The position numbers were made by a program, and so were the translations under genes. Positions 52,665-61,291 of a stretch of DNA of 64,000 bases are shown piece after piece. How positions within the stretch are numbered: position 1 is the stretch's first letter; the number at the start of each line of letters is the position of its first letter. The notes under the pieces were generated by a model. The model made no database searches, had not been told where the DNA came from, and was given only the letters and a program-made list of their open reading frames with translations. The stretch covers positions 186,001 to 250,000 of the forward strand of contig CANMQI010000004.1 of NCBI GenBank assembly GCA_947499955.1, given 5' to 3'. This stretch comes from an uncultured Granulosicoccus sp. (lineage in GTDB: Bacteria > Pseudomonadota > Gammaproteobacteria > Granulosicoccales > Granulosicoccaceae).

Positions 52665-53012
52665 ATGCCTGTCTATGACTATCTGTGCGATGAATGCGGT
52701 CCTCGGGAGGTTCATCGAGCCTACGTTGATCGGGACAAACCCCTGTGTTGCAATGCCTGTGATTCGATGCTGCGAAGGGTCTGGTTGTCAGCGCCGCGAC
52801 AGAGTGTCGTCTCAAGCCATACACGCCATGCGATGAGTACCAACGAGCGGGCTTCCAATGAACCGCGGATGTCCAGGGACATGGATGCTGCGCGGGGAGG
52901 GCACCCACCGGGATGTGGTTGTTGCTCGACGGGCAAGTCTCGATCGACCGTCACTGCCGCCAATGGGGCGAAGTCCTTTCCGACCAAAAGGCCGTGGATG
53001 ATCAGTCACTAG
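52665..53012 (+). CDS. fmdB: FmdB-family zinc-ribbon protein
   Basis: A 115-residue protein. The N-terminal zinc ribbon (MPVYDYLCDECG, then PLCCNACDSMLRRV) carries Cys8, Cys11, Cys28/29 and Cys32, typical of the FmdB/CxxC_CxxC_SSSS family. The C-terminal ~70 residues are polar and disordered-looking, with GHPPGCGCCSTGKS near the end. FmdB was proposed as a regulator of the formamidase operon in Methylophilus, but its activity is not settled. The ATG at 52665 has GAGGGG seven bases upstream and lies 11 bases after the fmdA stop. Confidence 0.87.
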   Translation: MPVYDYLCDECGPREVHRAYVDRDKPLCCNACDSMLRRVWLSAPRQSVVSSHTRHAMSTNERASNEPRMSRDMDAARGGHPPGCGCCSTGKSRSTVTAANGAKSFPTKRPWMISH

Positions 53013-53061
53013 CAGTTTCCCTGGACGGCCTGCTGCCATCTCCTTCGAGCAGTTCGAGGCA

Positions 53062-53096
53062 GGCAGGTCGTGCGCCACGCAGGTGCACGACCTGCC
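53062..53096 (+). promoter_or_regulatory. Intercistronic stem-loop between fmdB-like and amiS-like genes
   Basis: Perfect twelve-base arms GGCAGGTCGTGC / GCACGACCTGCC with an eleven-base loop and no T-run. It probably sets the ratio of formamidase to channel message. Confidence 0.6.
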
Positions 53097-53154
53097 ACCC
53101 TGACCTGGTGGGATGGCCAGGTAGTGCCTATCATTCGCTTATCGGAGAATTCTC

Positions 53155-53670
53155 ATGCTTCTTGGCCTCGCGCTTCTGTACGTTGGTGCCGTTCTGGTGC
53201 TCAACGGAATCTGGCTGCACGGTCGTATCGGTGACAACGAGATCTGGGTCATCAATATCTTCTCGGGGGTCGTCACCTGTCTGGTGTCTTTCAAATTGGC
53301 ATTCGGTGCCAATGCGGATGCCGGTTCCATCAAGGCTGCGGCACTGACGCTGTTGTTCGCCTTTACCTACTTCTGGGTGTGCATCAATCGCTTCAATGGG
53401 TCGGATGGACGGGGTCTTGGCTGGTTCAGTCTGTTTGTGGCCATTACCGCCATTCCCGTGGCCATCGATACGCTGCTCAATGCCACATCGGTATGGCAGA
53501 TCTGGTTTGGTCTGTGCTGGGCGGCCTGGGCGTTCCTGTGGTTCCTCTTCTTCCTGCTACTGGCGATGAAGAAGCCGATTGCCAGGTTCACAGGGTCGGT
53601 TGCCGCTGTCGAGGGCATTCTCACCGGCTGGTTGCCCGGTTATCTGTTGCTGGATGGTGTGTTGTCCTGA
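53155..53670 (+). CDS. AmiS/UreI family amide/urea channel
   Basis: A 171-residue membrane protein with six hydrophobic segments covering nearly its whole length. It matches AmiS/UreI by the start LGLALLYVGAVLVLNGIWL, the second-helix region SGVVTCLVSFKLAFG, FAFTYFWVCINRF, and the C-terminal VEGILTGWLPGYLLL. These channels admit urea or short aliphatic amides; Pseudomonas AmiS lies with the amidase. Next to formamidase it most likely passes formamide or acetamide. Confidence 0.9.
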   Translation: MLLGLALLYVGAVLVLNGIWLHGRIGDNEIWVINIFSGVVTCLVSFKLAFGANADAGSIKAAALTLLFAFTYFWVCINRFNGSDGRGLGWFSLFVAITAIPVAIDTLLNATSVWQIWFGLCWAAWAFLWFLFFLLLAMKKPIARFTGSVAAVEGILTGWLPGYLLLDGVLS

Positions 53671-53695
53671 CAGCTCCTGCAGAAAAAGACCATGC

Positions 53696-53729
53696 TTGCA
53701 GTACGGATTCGCAATGATCCGTACTGCAA
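53696..53729. terminator. Stem-loop between convergent amiS-like and gntR-like genes
   Basis: Perfect thirteen-base arms TTGCAGTACGGAT / ATCCGTACTGCAA with an eight-base loop. There is no T-run on the plus side; on the minus side TTTTT follows eight bases after the stem. It probably separates the two convergent units, more effectively for the GntR gene. Confidence 0.5.
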
Positions 53730-53750
53730 CTGCACGATGGTCGACGATTG

Positions 53751-54518
53751 TCAGCGCATCTCGTTGACGTAACAATGCGCTTCGGTCAATGCCGCATGCC
53801 GCATGATCATCAAGGGTTCGTTCAGTGTGTCCAGCGCCAGCGCATTGATGTCCAGCAGAGCCAGCGCCTCATCGTCTGGCTTGCCAAGCCATTGTTTCTC
53901 CGGAGCTGACGCCAGTCTGGCCGTCACTTTCTCATGGACGGCTCCCAGCTGAATATGGTGTTCGGATAACAACCAGTTGAAGATCAACTCCGGGACTTCA
54001 TCCGCCACCTGCGGAAAATTCGGAACGCGCGCAGCCGGAATGATGAAGTTGTCCATCATGACGGGGTGGCCTTCCGCTTCGCGCACTCGCAGCAGGTCGC
54101 ACACCTCCTGGTTGCCGTCATCGAGTTTCAATCGCTCACCTTCTTCTGCGGATGCTGCTCTGCGTCCGACGCTCTTGACCCTGGCGGTCGTCGTGATCAG
54201 ACGTCCGTCCTGCGTTTGCAGGCGAAAGTACTTGTAGAACCGGGACAGCGTGTGATTGGGCATACGTCCCGTGACGACCGTACCGGTACGCCGGCGACGC
54301 ATGACAATGCCTTCGTTCGTCAGATCCCCCATGGCGCGCCGAATCGTCCCGTAGGACACGCCAAGCATGGTCGCCAGATCGATTTCGGCGGGTAACACGT
54401 CGCCTGCGCTCCAGGCACCGGACGTGATCCGTTCGACAATTCTTTCCTTGACTTGCTCATGCAACGGTGCGGCGACGAGGCTTGCACCCAGCTCCTGCAT
54501 CTTCTGTTTATTAGCCAC
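53751..54518 (-). CDS. GntR family regulator with UTRA domain (HutC type)
   Basis: A 255-residue regulator. Residues ~18-85 are a winged helix-turn-helix (LHEQVKERIVERITSGAWSA, DLATMLGVSYGTIRRAMGDL) and ~95-245 are the UTRA effector domain (LLRVREAEGHPVMMDNFIIP). The start appears to be GTG 54518, with AGGGA about ten bases upstream; an ATG at 54500 is possible. It is divergent, by 49 bp, from the M20/peptide-import operon and almost certainly controls it, with a peptide or amino-acid derivative as effector. Confidence 0.9.
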   Translation of the reverse strand: MANKQKMQELGASLVAAPLHEQVKERIVERITSGAWSAGDVLPAEIDLATMLGVSYGTIRRAMGDLTNEGIVMRRRRTGTVVTGRMPNHTLSRFYKYFRLQTQDGRLITTTARVKSVGRRAASAEEGERLKLDDGNQEVCDLLRVREAEGHPVMMDNFIIPAARVPNFPQVADEVPELIFNWLLSEHHIQLGAVHEKVTARLASAPEKQWLGKPDDEALALLDINALALDTLNEPLMIMRHAALTEAHCYVNEMR

Positions 54519-54567
54519 CGATAAAAAATCCCTTGCTTATTGTTCGGATTTGTATTTCTATATAGTT
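54519..54567. promoter_or_regulatory. Compact divergent promoter of gntR-like and M20 genes
   Basis: Only 49 AT-rich bases separate the two starts. TATATAGT at 54559-54566 abuts the M20 ATG, and no Shine-Dalgarno sequence is visible there. Transcription of the M20 gene may therefore begin at or near its start codon. Regulator binding would affect both genes at once. Confidence 0.45.
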
Positions 54568-55854
54568 ATGAGAAATAAGATTCTACCTGTTCCTGATGTG
54601 GATTGGATGCTTTCAAGGCTCTCATCTCTGGTTGAGTGCAATACCTGTTTCCCTCCGGGAGACAACTACGCAGCCATGGCGGAGATTGTGACAAGTTTCT
54701 GTCAGGAATTGGATGCCAGCCACGAGATAGTGAGCGTTCCGGAAGATTTATATCAGTCGGATGAAGTTCACGGTCCGCGTATCAACCTGTTGTCGACCCC
54801 GGCAATGGCTCAGGCCGAGGAATTGCCTGAAGTGCTTATCTACTTTCATGTGGATACCGCACCGGAGGGCCATGGCTGGACCCGACCCGCGTTCAAGCTG
54901 ACCGTCGAGAAGGAGCGCGTCTACGGTCGAGGTACCGCGGACATGAAGGGTGCGATCGTGGCCGTACTGGATGCGCTGCGACGAATGCGCCATGCGGGCG
55001 CGGCCCTGAAATACCGACCGATTCTGGCCTTCTGTACGGACGAGGAAGGCGGCAAATATCCTGGAATCCGGTATCTTGCAGAAACCCGAACGTTGCCGCC
55101 GATACTGTTGAACCTCAATGGTTCTGCCGAGAATCGAATCTGGGCGGGTTGCTTCGGCTCGCTGACCTACGAACTGGTTTTCACCGGTAAGACGGCTCAC
55201 TCGGGTACGCCCGAGCTGGGAGTCAATGCTCTGGAAGAGGCGCTGCCTGCCGTGCTGGCGCTGATGAAACTCAAGGAAAAGGTCGAGCAGCGTGAAAGCG
55301 ATATGCCGGCCAGGCCCTGGGCGCCAGATCCACTGCGTGCCCGCCTGACGCTGACCTCCATCAAATCCGGAGACATGGGGTCCGCCGTTCCCGGTGAATG
55401 CCGGATCATCATCAATCGACGTTACCTGCCTGAAGAGGACGAGTTGCAGGTGCGCGAGGAAATCTCGAGTGTACTGACCGACGCCCTGTCGGCAAGCCAG
55501 CTGTCGGGCTGGTCAATGAGCGAAACCGGTCATCTGCCTCCGGTCAAGAATCCGGATGGCCCGGGCACGGATCGCTGGACCGCCGCCAGAGCTGCCGCGG
55601 CGAACATTCCCGTGAGTGACTTCACTCGCTATGGCTCGTCAACCTCTTCGGATTTCGGCTGGGTGCAGCGCGCAGGTATCCAGCACATGCTGCTCGGTGG
55701 CCTGTCCAGGCCGGAGCGCAACGTACATGGACCGGATGAGCACACCACGACGGACGACCTGGTGCTCTTGTCGACATCCATCGAACATTTTCTGTCTGCC
55801 AGTTTCACGTGTCCTGAAACCCCTTCCTCATCAACAGTTGACTACAACCCTTGA
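54568..55854 (+). CDS. M20 family metallohydrolase (ArgE/DapE-like), ligands intact
   Basis: A 428-residue cytoplasmic zinc hydrolase. All usual ligand motifs are readable: YFHVDTAPEG (His94, Asp96), GRGTADMKGA (Asp125), CTDEEGG (Glu159 base, Glu160 ligand) and the late histidine in HGPDEHTTTDD. The central dimerisation domain (~200-310) is present. Family members remove acyl groups or cleave dipeptides. It is first in a peptide-import operon and divergent from a GntR regulator, suggesting action on imported peptides or N-acyl amino acids. The start at 54568 has no Shine-Dalgarno sequence; ATG 54607 is an alternative. Confidence 0.9.
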   Translation: MRNKILPVPDVDWMLSRLSSLVECNTCFPPGDNYAAMAEIVTSFCQELDASHEIVSVPEDLYQSDEVHGPRINLLSTPAMAQAEELPEVLIYFHVDTAPEGHGWTRPAFKLTVEKERVYGRGTADMKGAIVAVLDALRRMRHAGAALKYRPILAFCTDEEGGKYPGIRYLAETRTLPPILLNLNGSAENRIWAGCFGSLTYELVFTGKTAHSGTPELGVNALEEALPAVLALMKLKEKVEQRESDMPARPWAPDPLRARLTLTSIKSGDMGSAVPGECRIIINRRYLPEEDELQVREEISSVLTDALSASQLSGWSMSETGHLPPVKNPDGPGTDRWTAARAAAANIPVSDFTRYGSSTSSDFGWVQRAGIQHMLLGGLSRPERNVHGPDEHTTTDDLVLLSTSIEHFLSASFTCPETPSSSTVDYNP

Positions 55855-55873
55855 CCCTCCGGGAGAGCATCTT

Positions 55874-57433
55874 ATGAACGGTTCCACTGTCAGTCGTCGA
55901 CAATTCCTGCTAGGCAGCGCCGCACTGGGCGTTGGCACTTTCGGTCTGTCTTCTCTTCCGGCGTTTGCAGCCAGTGCCGGTGGTACGCTGCGGATAGGCC
56001 TGAATATCACGCCCAACAAGCTCAACCCGATGCTCACTCGACTGAACTCGGAATACATGATCGCCGAGATGCTGTATTCCGGCCTGACGACTCTGGGTCA
56101 TGACATGACGGCACAGCCTGACCTGGCTACCGAATGGACGTCCAACGAGGATGCCACCGAGTGGCGCTTCACCTTGCGTGAGAATGTCGTTTTCTCCAAC
56201 GGAGAAAAACTCACGTCTGCCGATGTGGTGGCCTCGTTCAACAAACTGCTGGACCCGGAAACATCCGCGCCGGGACGACGCAATCTGGGCCCCATCAGTG
56301 GTGTCACGGCCGATGGTGACCATGCTGTCGTCATCACCACCGAGTCCCCGTTTGGCGATCTGCCGGTCGGCCTGACCTATCCCACGGCGAAGGTGTTGCC
56401 GGCCGCACTCATCGAGGCGGACTTTGCCGGGTTCGACCAGACACCGGTGGGCTCCGGTCCGTTCCGACTGGCCTCGTTCAAGCCTGACCAGGTTGCCGTG
56501 CTGGAGAGAAATCCGGATTATTTCATTGCTGGAGAGCCGTATCTTGACGGCGTGGAAGTTCGTACCTTTCCCGATGCGTCCAGTGCCGCGGCAGCCTTGC
56601 TGGCAGGGGAGATCGATCTGTTGAACGAGATACAGCCGACCGATTACCAGCGTGTTGCCGATGCACCGGGCATCGATGGTCTGCTGACACCGTCGGGTCG
56701 TTTTCTGGATATCGTGATGGACAATTCCAGAGCTCCGTTCAATGACAAACGGGTGCGTGAAGCCCTGTCCCTGTCACTCGATCGCGAGGCCATTGTCGAA
56801 TTGGTGGCTGAAGGGTTCGGCAAGCCCGGTAACGATTCACCGGTCAACAGTGCCTATCGCTATTACGACGATGCACCGCTGAAGAGTTTTGATCCGGACA
56901 AGGCCAGAGCGTTGCTGGCTGAGGCGGGATACCCCGATGGTCTGAAGCTGGAACTCGTGGCATCGGTCAAACCCGGTTACCGTTCTTCACTGGCAGTGGT
57001 GATTCGGGAAATGGCGCGCGCCAGTGGATTCGATATTTCGGTGAAAACGATGGACCACCCCACCTACCTGGATCAAGTCTGGAAGAAGGGGCAGTTCTAT
57101 GTCGGCTTCTACAACATGCAACCCACCGAAGGCACCATCTTCAACCTGTTGTTCACCTCCGGTGCTTCCTGGAACGAGACCAAGTGGAACAATGAATCCT
57201 TCGACGCTCTGATCAGCGAGGCTGATCGCACCACGGATACCGCACGACGCACAGAGTTGTATGCCGAAGCACAGCGCCTGATGCGTGAGGATGTACCGGC
57301 AATCGTGCCGTGTTTCTTCGACTTGCTGGGTGCCAAGGCCGAGTATGTCGAAGGCTATGTCCAACACCCTCGCGGTGCCAACTATGCGCTGCACACGGTG
57401 TCGCTGTCAGACAGCGCGCCGACGCGCAAATAG
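55874..57433 (+). CDS. Peptide ABC importer substrate-binding protein with Tat-type signal
   Basis: A 519-residue SBP_bac_5 protein. The N-terminus carries SRRQFLLG (residues 7-14), a twin-arginine signal, with cleavage after PAFA (residue 32). That is unlike the Sec signals of the two other peptide-binding proteins in this window, and implies export in folded form. Mature landmarks are GTLRIGLNITPNKLNP, MLYSGLTTLGHDM, TPVGSGPFRLASF and KRVREALSLSLDREAIVE. It lies 19 bases after the M20 gene and 11 bases before the first permease gene, with no hairpin in between. The ligand is unknown. Confidence 0.93.
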   Translation: MNGSTVSRRQFLLGSAALGVGTFGLSSLPAFAASAGGTLRIGLNITPNKLNPMLTRLNSEYMIAEMLYSGLTTLGHDMTAQPDLATEWTSNEDATEWRFTLRENVVFSNGEKLTSADVVASFNKLLDPETSAPGRRNLGPISGVTADGDHAVVITTESPFGDLPVGLTYPTAKVLPAALIEADFAGFDQTPVGSGPFRLASFKPDQVAVLERNPDYFIAGEPYLDGVEVRTFPDASSAAAALLAGEIDLLNEIQPTDYQRVADAPGIDGLLTPSGRFLDIVMDNSRAPFNDKRVREALSLSLDREAIVELVAEGFGKPGNDSPVNSAYRYYDDAPLKSFDPDKARALLAEAGYPDGLKLELVASVKPGYRSSLAVVIREMARASGFDISVKTMDHPTYLDQVWKKGQFYVGFYNMQPTEGTIFNLLFTSGASWNETKWNNESFDALISEADRTTDTARRTELYAEAQRLMREDVPAIVPCFFDLLGAKAEYVEGYVQHPRGANYALHTVSLSDSAPTRK

Positions 57434-57444
57434 ATCGCTGAATC

Positions 57445-58395
57445 ATGTCTCTCGGTTTCCTCCTGAAGCGCTTGTCATCACTGGTGGTGACAGCGCTGAT
57501 CGTCTCCGTCATCGTATTCGGCATTACCCAGTTGTTACCGGCAAATGCCGCAACGATGATTCTGGGGGAATACGCGACCGAGGATGCACTGGCGACACTC
57601 AATGCCAGGCTGGGACTGGACCAGCCTGCCTGGGTACAATACTGGCACTGGTTCTCGGGTGTCTTGCACGGTGACTTCGGTATCTCCCTGAGAACCGGTC
57701 AAGCTGTAGGACCCACCATACTCTCGGCCTTCGGGAACTCTGCCATTCTGGCGCTCTTCGCGCTGCTGCTGGTCTCCCTCGTGTCCATACCCCTGGGAGT
57801 GCTGGCGGCAGCAAAGCGCGGACGCCCGGCAGATATGGGCGTCTCATTGCTGAGCTACCTGGGTGTGTCACTACCCGAGTTCGTACTGGCGACCCTGTTG
57901 CTGGCCTGGCTGGCCAGTCCTGCCATTGGCCTGTTTCCGGCGTCCGGGTATGTGCCGTTCAGCGAGGATTGGCTGCGGGCCTTGCACCACATCGCCTTGC
58001 CGGTTCTGACGCTGACCATCGTGTTGACGGCTCACGTCAGTCGCATGGTGCGCTCCGAGATGGTGGATACCCTGGAGAGTGACTTCGTCAGAGCCGCCAG
58101 GTTGCGTGGTCTGAGTCGCAAGCGTGTGCTGTACCGGCACGCCTTGCCCAACTCCCTGTTGCCGGCCATCACCGTCATCGCTCTGGATATCGGTTACCTG
58201 ATCGGTGGGGTAATCGTGGTGGAAGAGGTCTTCTCGTTTCCAGGTGTTGGACGACAACTTATTCTGGCCATACAGAACAGGGATCTTCCCATGCTGCAGG
58301 CCGGTGCCCTGTTGATGGCCGTGACCTATGCCGTGGCCAATCTGCTCGCAGACCTGGCGTATGGGGTACTGGACAAACGGATACAATTCGAATGA
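57445..58395 (+). CDS. Peptide ABC importer permease, DppB type
   Basis: A 316-residue permease with family features LNARLGLDQPAWVQYWHWF, GDFGISLRTGQ, the EAA loop DFVRAARLRGLSRKRVLYRHAL and the C-terminal FSFPGVGRQLILA. Overlap of its stop with the next ATG (ATGA) couples it to the second permease. It belongs to the GntR-controlled operon. Confidence 0.93.
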   Translation: MSLGFLLKRLSSLVVTALIVSVIVFGITQLLPANAATMILGEYATEDALATLNARLGLDQPAWVQYWHWFSGVLHGDFGISLRTGQAVGPTILSAFGNSAILALFALLLVSLVSIPLGVLAAAKRGRPADMGVSLLSYLGVSLPEFVLATLLLAWLASPAIGLFPASGYVPFSEDWLRALHHIALPVLTLTIVLTAHVSRMVRSEMVDTLESDFVRAARLRGLSRKRVLYRHALPNSLLPAITVIALDIGYLIGGVIVVEEVFSFPGVGRQLILAIQNRDLPMLQAGALLMAVTYAVANLLADLAYGVLDKRIQFE

Positions 58396-59231
58396 ACGGC
58401 TTTCGTCGCACGCTGTCGGCTCTGGTCCGTACGCCGCAAGGCGCCATTGGTTTATTGCTCTGTCTGTTGCTATTGGCGCTGACATTGTTCGGCCCTGAAC
58501 TGGCGCCACGTGATCCCGAGAAGTTTCATTTCACGGCTCGTTTTGCAGCGCCTTCTGCCGAATTTCCGCTGGGTACCGACTGGTATGGGCGCGACCTTCT
58601 GAGTCGTGTGCTGGCAGGCTCACGCTCCACGATACTGCTGGCCTTGCTGGCAACGTTCATCGGTACCGTGGCAGGAGCGGCCATCGGTATCGTCTCCGGT
58701 TTTCTCGGTGGCCGGGCGGATGAAATCATGATGCGTCTGAACGATGCCCTGATGGCCATCCCCAGCCTGTTGTTTGCCTTGTTGATACTGTCCGTTCTCG
58801 GGTCGTCTTCCATCAACGCCGTGGTGGCCATCGGTATCGCCTTCACGCCCGGCATGGCGCGTATTGCCAGATCGGTAACCCTGCAGGCAAGAGAATTCGA
58901 CTACGTCTCTGCGGCCAAGGCACGCGGAGAAGGGACTGCCTGGATCATCCTGGCCGAGCTGTTGCCCAATGTCATTTCCCCGGTCATCGTCGAGGCGACC
59001 ATCCGTGTGGCCTTTGCGGTCATGACGCTGGCCACCTTGTCCTTTCTGGGGCTGGGCGCGCAGCCTCCGTCGCCTGAATGGGGCCTGATGATTGCCGAGG
59101 GTCGGGATCACATGTTTCGCAGCCCGTGGCCCATCCTGGTGCCAGGCGTTGCCATCGCACTGGTTGCCATTTCCTTCAATCTGCTCGGTGATGGTCTGCG
59201 TGATGCACTGAACCCACAGGCAAGCTCATGA
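58392..59231 (+). CDS. Peptide ABC importer permease, DppC type
   Basis: A 279-residue permease. FPLGTDWYGRDLLSRVLAGS is the DppC landmark, and the EAA-type loop is YVSAAKARGEGTAWIILAEL, with a GAQPPSPEWGLMIAEGRD segment near the end. It overlaps both neighbours by four bases, so permeases and ATPase are made in fixed ratio. Confidence 0.93.
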   Translation: MNGFRRTLSALVRTPQGAIGLLLCLLLLALTLFGPELAPRDPEKFHFTARFAAPSAEFPLGTDWYGRDLLSRVLAGSRSTILLALLATFIGTVAGAAIGIVSGFLGGRADEIMMRLNDALMAIPSLLFALLILSVLGSSSINAVVAIGIAFTPGMARIARSVTLQAREFDYVSAAKARGEGTAWIILAELLPNVISPVIVEATIRVAFAVMTLATLSFLGLGAQPPSPEWGLMIAEGRDHMFRSPWPILVPGVAIALVAISFNLLGDGLRDALNPQASS

Positions 59232-61291
59232 GTGATACAGACAACATACTGGACATCCAGAACTACTCACTCTCCTATGCAAGCAAGGCGGGCGAGGTGC
59301 GGATCCTGGACGACATCGATCTGCACATCAAAAGGGGCGAAGTGCTCGGCCTGGTCGGTGAGAGTGGCTCAGCCAAGTCGTCGCTGGCCAACGCCATCAT
59401 GCGTGACCTGACAGGCAAGGTGGCCAATGAATCGGGGAAGATCCTGCTCTGCGGTACGCAGCTGGTTGGCCTGGACGACACCGCCATGCAGGATATTCGT
59501 GGCAATCGCATCGCCATCGTTCTGCAGAATGCCAGTACCGCACTGAACCCGACCATGACCATCGGCGATCATGTCATCGAGACTCTGCAGCAGCATGGTC
59601 GCGATAGTGCCGAAGGTCTGAAGTCGCTGGCCGAGGACTTTCTGAACCTGGTGGGTCTGCCTGACCCTGCGGCCATGATGAAGCGCTATGCGCATGAAGT
59701 GTCCGGCGGTGAAAAGCAACGGGTGGTTCTGGCCATGGCCTTTGCCTGTGAGCCGGAGTTGATCCTGTTCGATGAACCGACCTCGGCCCTGGATGCCACC
59801 ACCGCCGCCACGCTGCTGGACCTGTTCATCGCGCTGCAGCATCGTACCGGTGTATCAGCGCTGTTCATCAGTCATGATCTGGGTGTCGTCTCGTCGATTG
59901 CGAATTCGGTTGCCGTCATCTACGGCGGGCGCATTGTCGAGCACGCTGCGAGCGATGAATTGTTCAAGGAGCCTCGGCACCCCTATACACGTTCGCTACT
60001 GGCAAGTCTGCCACGACCCTCGGATACGCGTACGGGCAGGCAGCTGGCCACGGCGAGCAGTCGCGCCGCGCCGAGAATCGGGCCGGTGCCGGCCTGCATC
60101 TACGCCGGTAGTTGTGCCTGGCATGAGCCCTCGGTGTGTGATCGTGATGTCGTGCGATTGCCCTCGGGTGTGGATCATGCCGTCGCCTGTGTCAAGAGCG
60201 TGGATGCCTTGAGACAGCCGCAGCTGGCCGGGAACCCGGCTGCCAGGGTCTTCGCACCTGGGGCAACGACAGACACGCCGGTACTCGCCTTGCAGTCTCT
60301 GTCGGTCAATTATGGCAGAACCGGCTTTCTTGCCTCGTTGCGCGGACGTAGTTCGGTCGTACATGCGGTCAATGATGTCAGCCTTTCGCTGTCTCGGGGT
60401 GAGACTCTGGCGCTGGTTGGTGAGAGTGGTTGTGGAAAATCCACGCTGGCCAAGACCCTGGCAGGGCTGGTGTCGTTCGACGGCAAGTTGTTGCGCTCGG
60501 GCAGCCCGGTGTCTGCCATTGACCAGGACTATCGAGCGCGTGTGCAGATAGTCTTTCAGAACCCTGACAGCTCGCTCAACCCACGCCACTCCATCGGCAC
60601 GATCCTGAAGCGGCCGCTGGTGCTTTATCGCAAGACCCTGAATGCCCGGGAGCGAGACGTGGAGGTGGGCAAGCTGTTGCAGCGCGTGCAGTTGCCGGAA
60701 CATTACGCTGATCGATACCCGCATCAGCTTTCCGGTGGTGAGAAACAGCGTGTGGCCATTGCCCGGGCTCTGGCCGCGGAGCCCGAAGTCATCATCTGTG
60801 ATGAAGTGACCTCGGGGCTGGATGCGAGCGTGCAGGCGTCCATCACGCAGTTGCTCAGAACCATTCAGTCCGATAGTGGCACGGCGCTGATCTTCATCAC
60901 TCATGATCTTGCCATCCTGCGTCACCTCGCGCATCGCGTCGCGGTGATGTATCTGGGTGAACTGATCGAGCTCATGGACATTCACGAGTTGGACAAGCCT
61001 CCCTATCATCCGTATACCGAGGCCTTGCTGTCCTCATCACCGTCCGTGGACCCGTTGACTCTCACCCGGCGTATCCGTTTGCACGGGTCGCTACCGAAGC
61101 GTACGGAGCGGATAGTGGGCTGTGCTTTCGAAAGTCGCTGTCCACATCGGCTGGGTGAGCAATGTGCGACGCAACGTCCACCGCGTCAGTCGAGCCCGGA
61201 TGGCCATGAAATCCAGTGCCATATCGACATGCAGCAGTTGTCTTCTCATACGCCGGTCTGGCGTGACCTTGAAACACGAACGGAAACATGA
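59228..61291 (+). CDS. Fused DppD-DppF ATPase with altered first Walker A
   Basis: A 687-residue double ATPase. The second half (~345-640) is canonical: GESGCGKST, LSGGEKQRV and VIICDEVTSGLDAS. In the first half the Walker A reads GESGSAKSS (residues 44-52), with Ala49 where nearly all ABC proteins have Gly, while signature VSGGEKQRV and Walker B LILFDEPTSALDAT are intact. Both halves keep the cysteine motifs typical of DppD/DppF tails (ACIYAGSC...C...C and GCAFESRCP...C...C), unlike the other fused ATPase at 24082. It overlaps the upstream permease and the downstream M20 gene by four bases. Confidence 0.93.
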   Translation: MSDTDNILDIQNYSLSYASKAGEVRILDDIDLHIKRGEVLGLVGESGSAKSSLANAIMRDLTGKVANESGKILLCGTQLVGLDDTAMQDIRGNRIAIVLQNASTALNPTMTIGDHVIETLQQHGRDSAEGLKSLAEDFLNLVGLPDPAAMMKRYAHEVSGGEKQRVVLAMAFACEPELILFDEPTSALDATTAATLLDLFIALQHRTGVSALFISHDLGVVSSIANSVAVIYGGRIVEHAASDELFKEPRHPYTRSLLASLPRPSDTRTGRQLATASSRAAPRIGPVPACIYAGSCAWHEPSVCDRDVVRLPSGVDHAVACVKSVDALRQPQLAGNPAARVFAPGATTDTPVLALQSLSVNYGRTGFLASLRGRSSVVHAVNDVSLSLSRGETLALVGESGCGKSTLAKTLAGLVSFDGKLLRSGSPVSAIDQDYRARVQIVFQNPDSSLNPRHSIGTILKRPLVLYRKTLNARERDVEVGKLLQRVQLPEHYADRYPHQLSGGEKQRVAIARALAAEPEVIICDEVTSGLDASVQASITQLLRTIQSDSGTALIFITHDLAILRHLAHRVAVMYLGELIELMDIHELDKPPYHPYTEALLSSSPSVDPLTLTRRIRLHGSLPKRTERIVGCAFESRCPHRLGEQCATQRPPRQSSPDGHEIQCHIDMQQLSSHTPVWRDLETRTET

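Noticed and set aside
51619-52908. Minus-strand open frame of 429 codons
   Set aside because: Antisense to formamidase and fmdB, both of which are clear family members.
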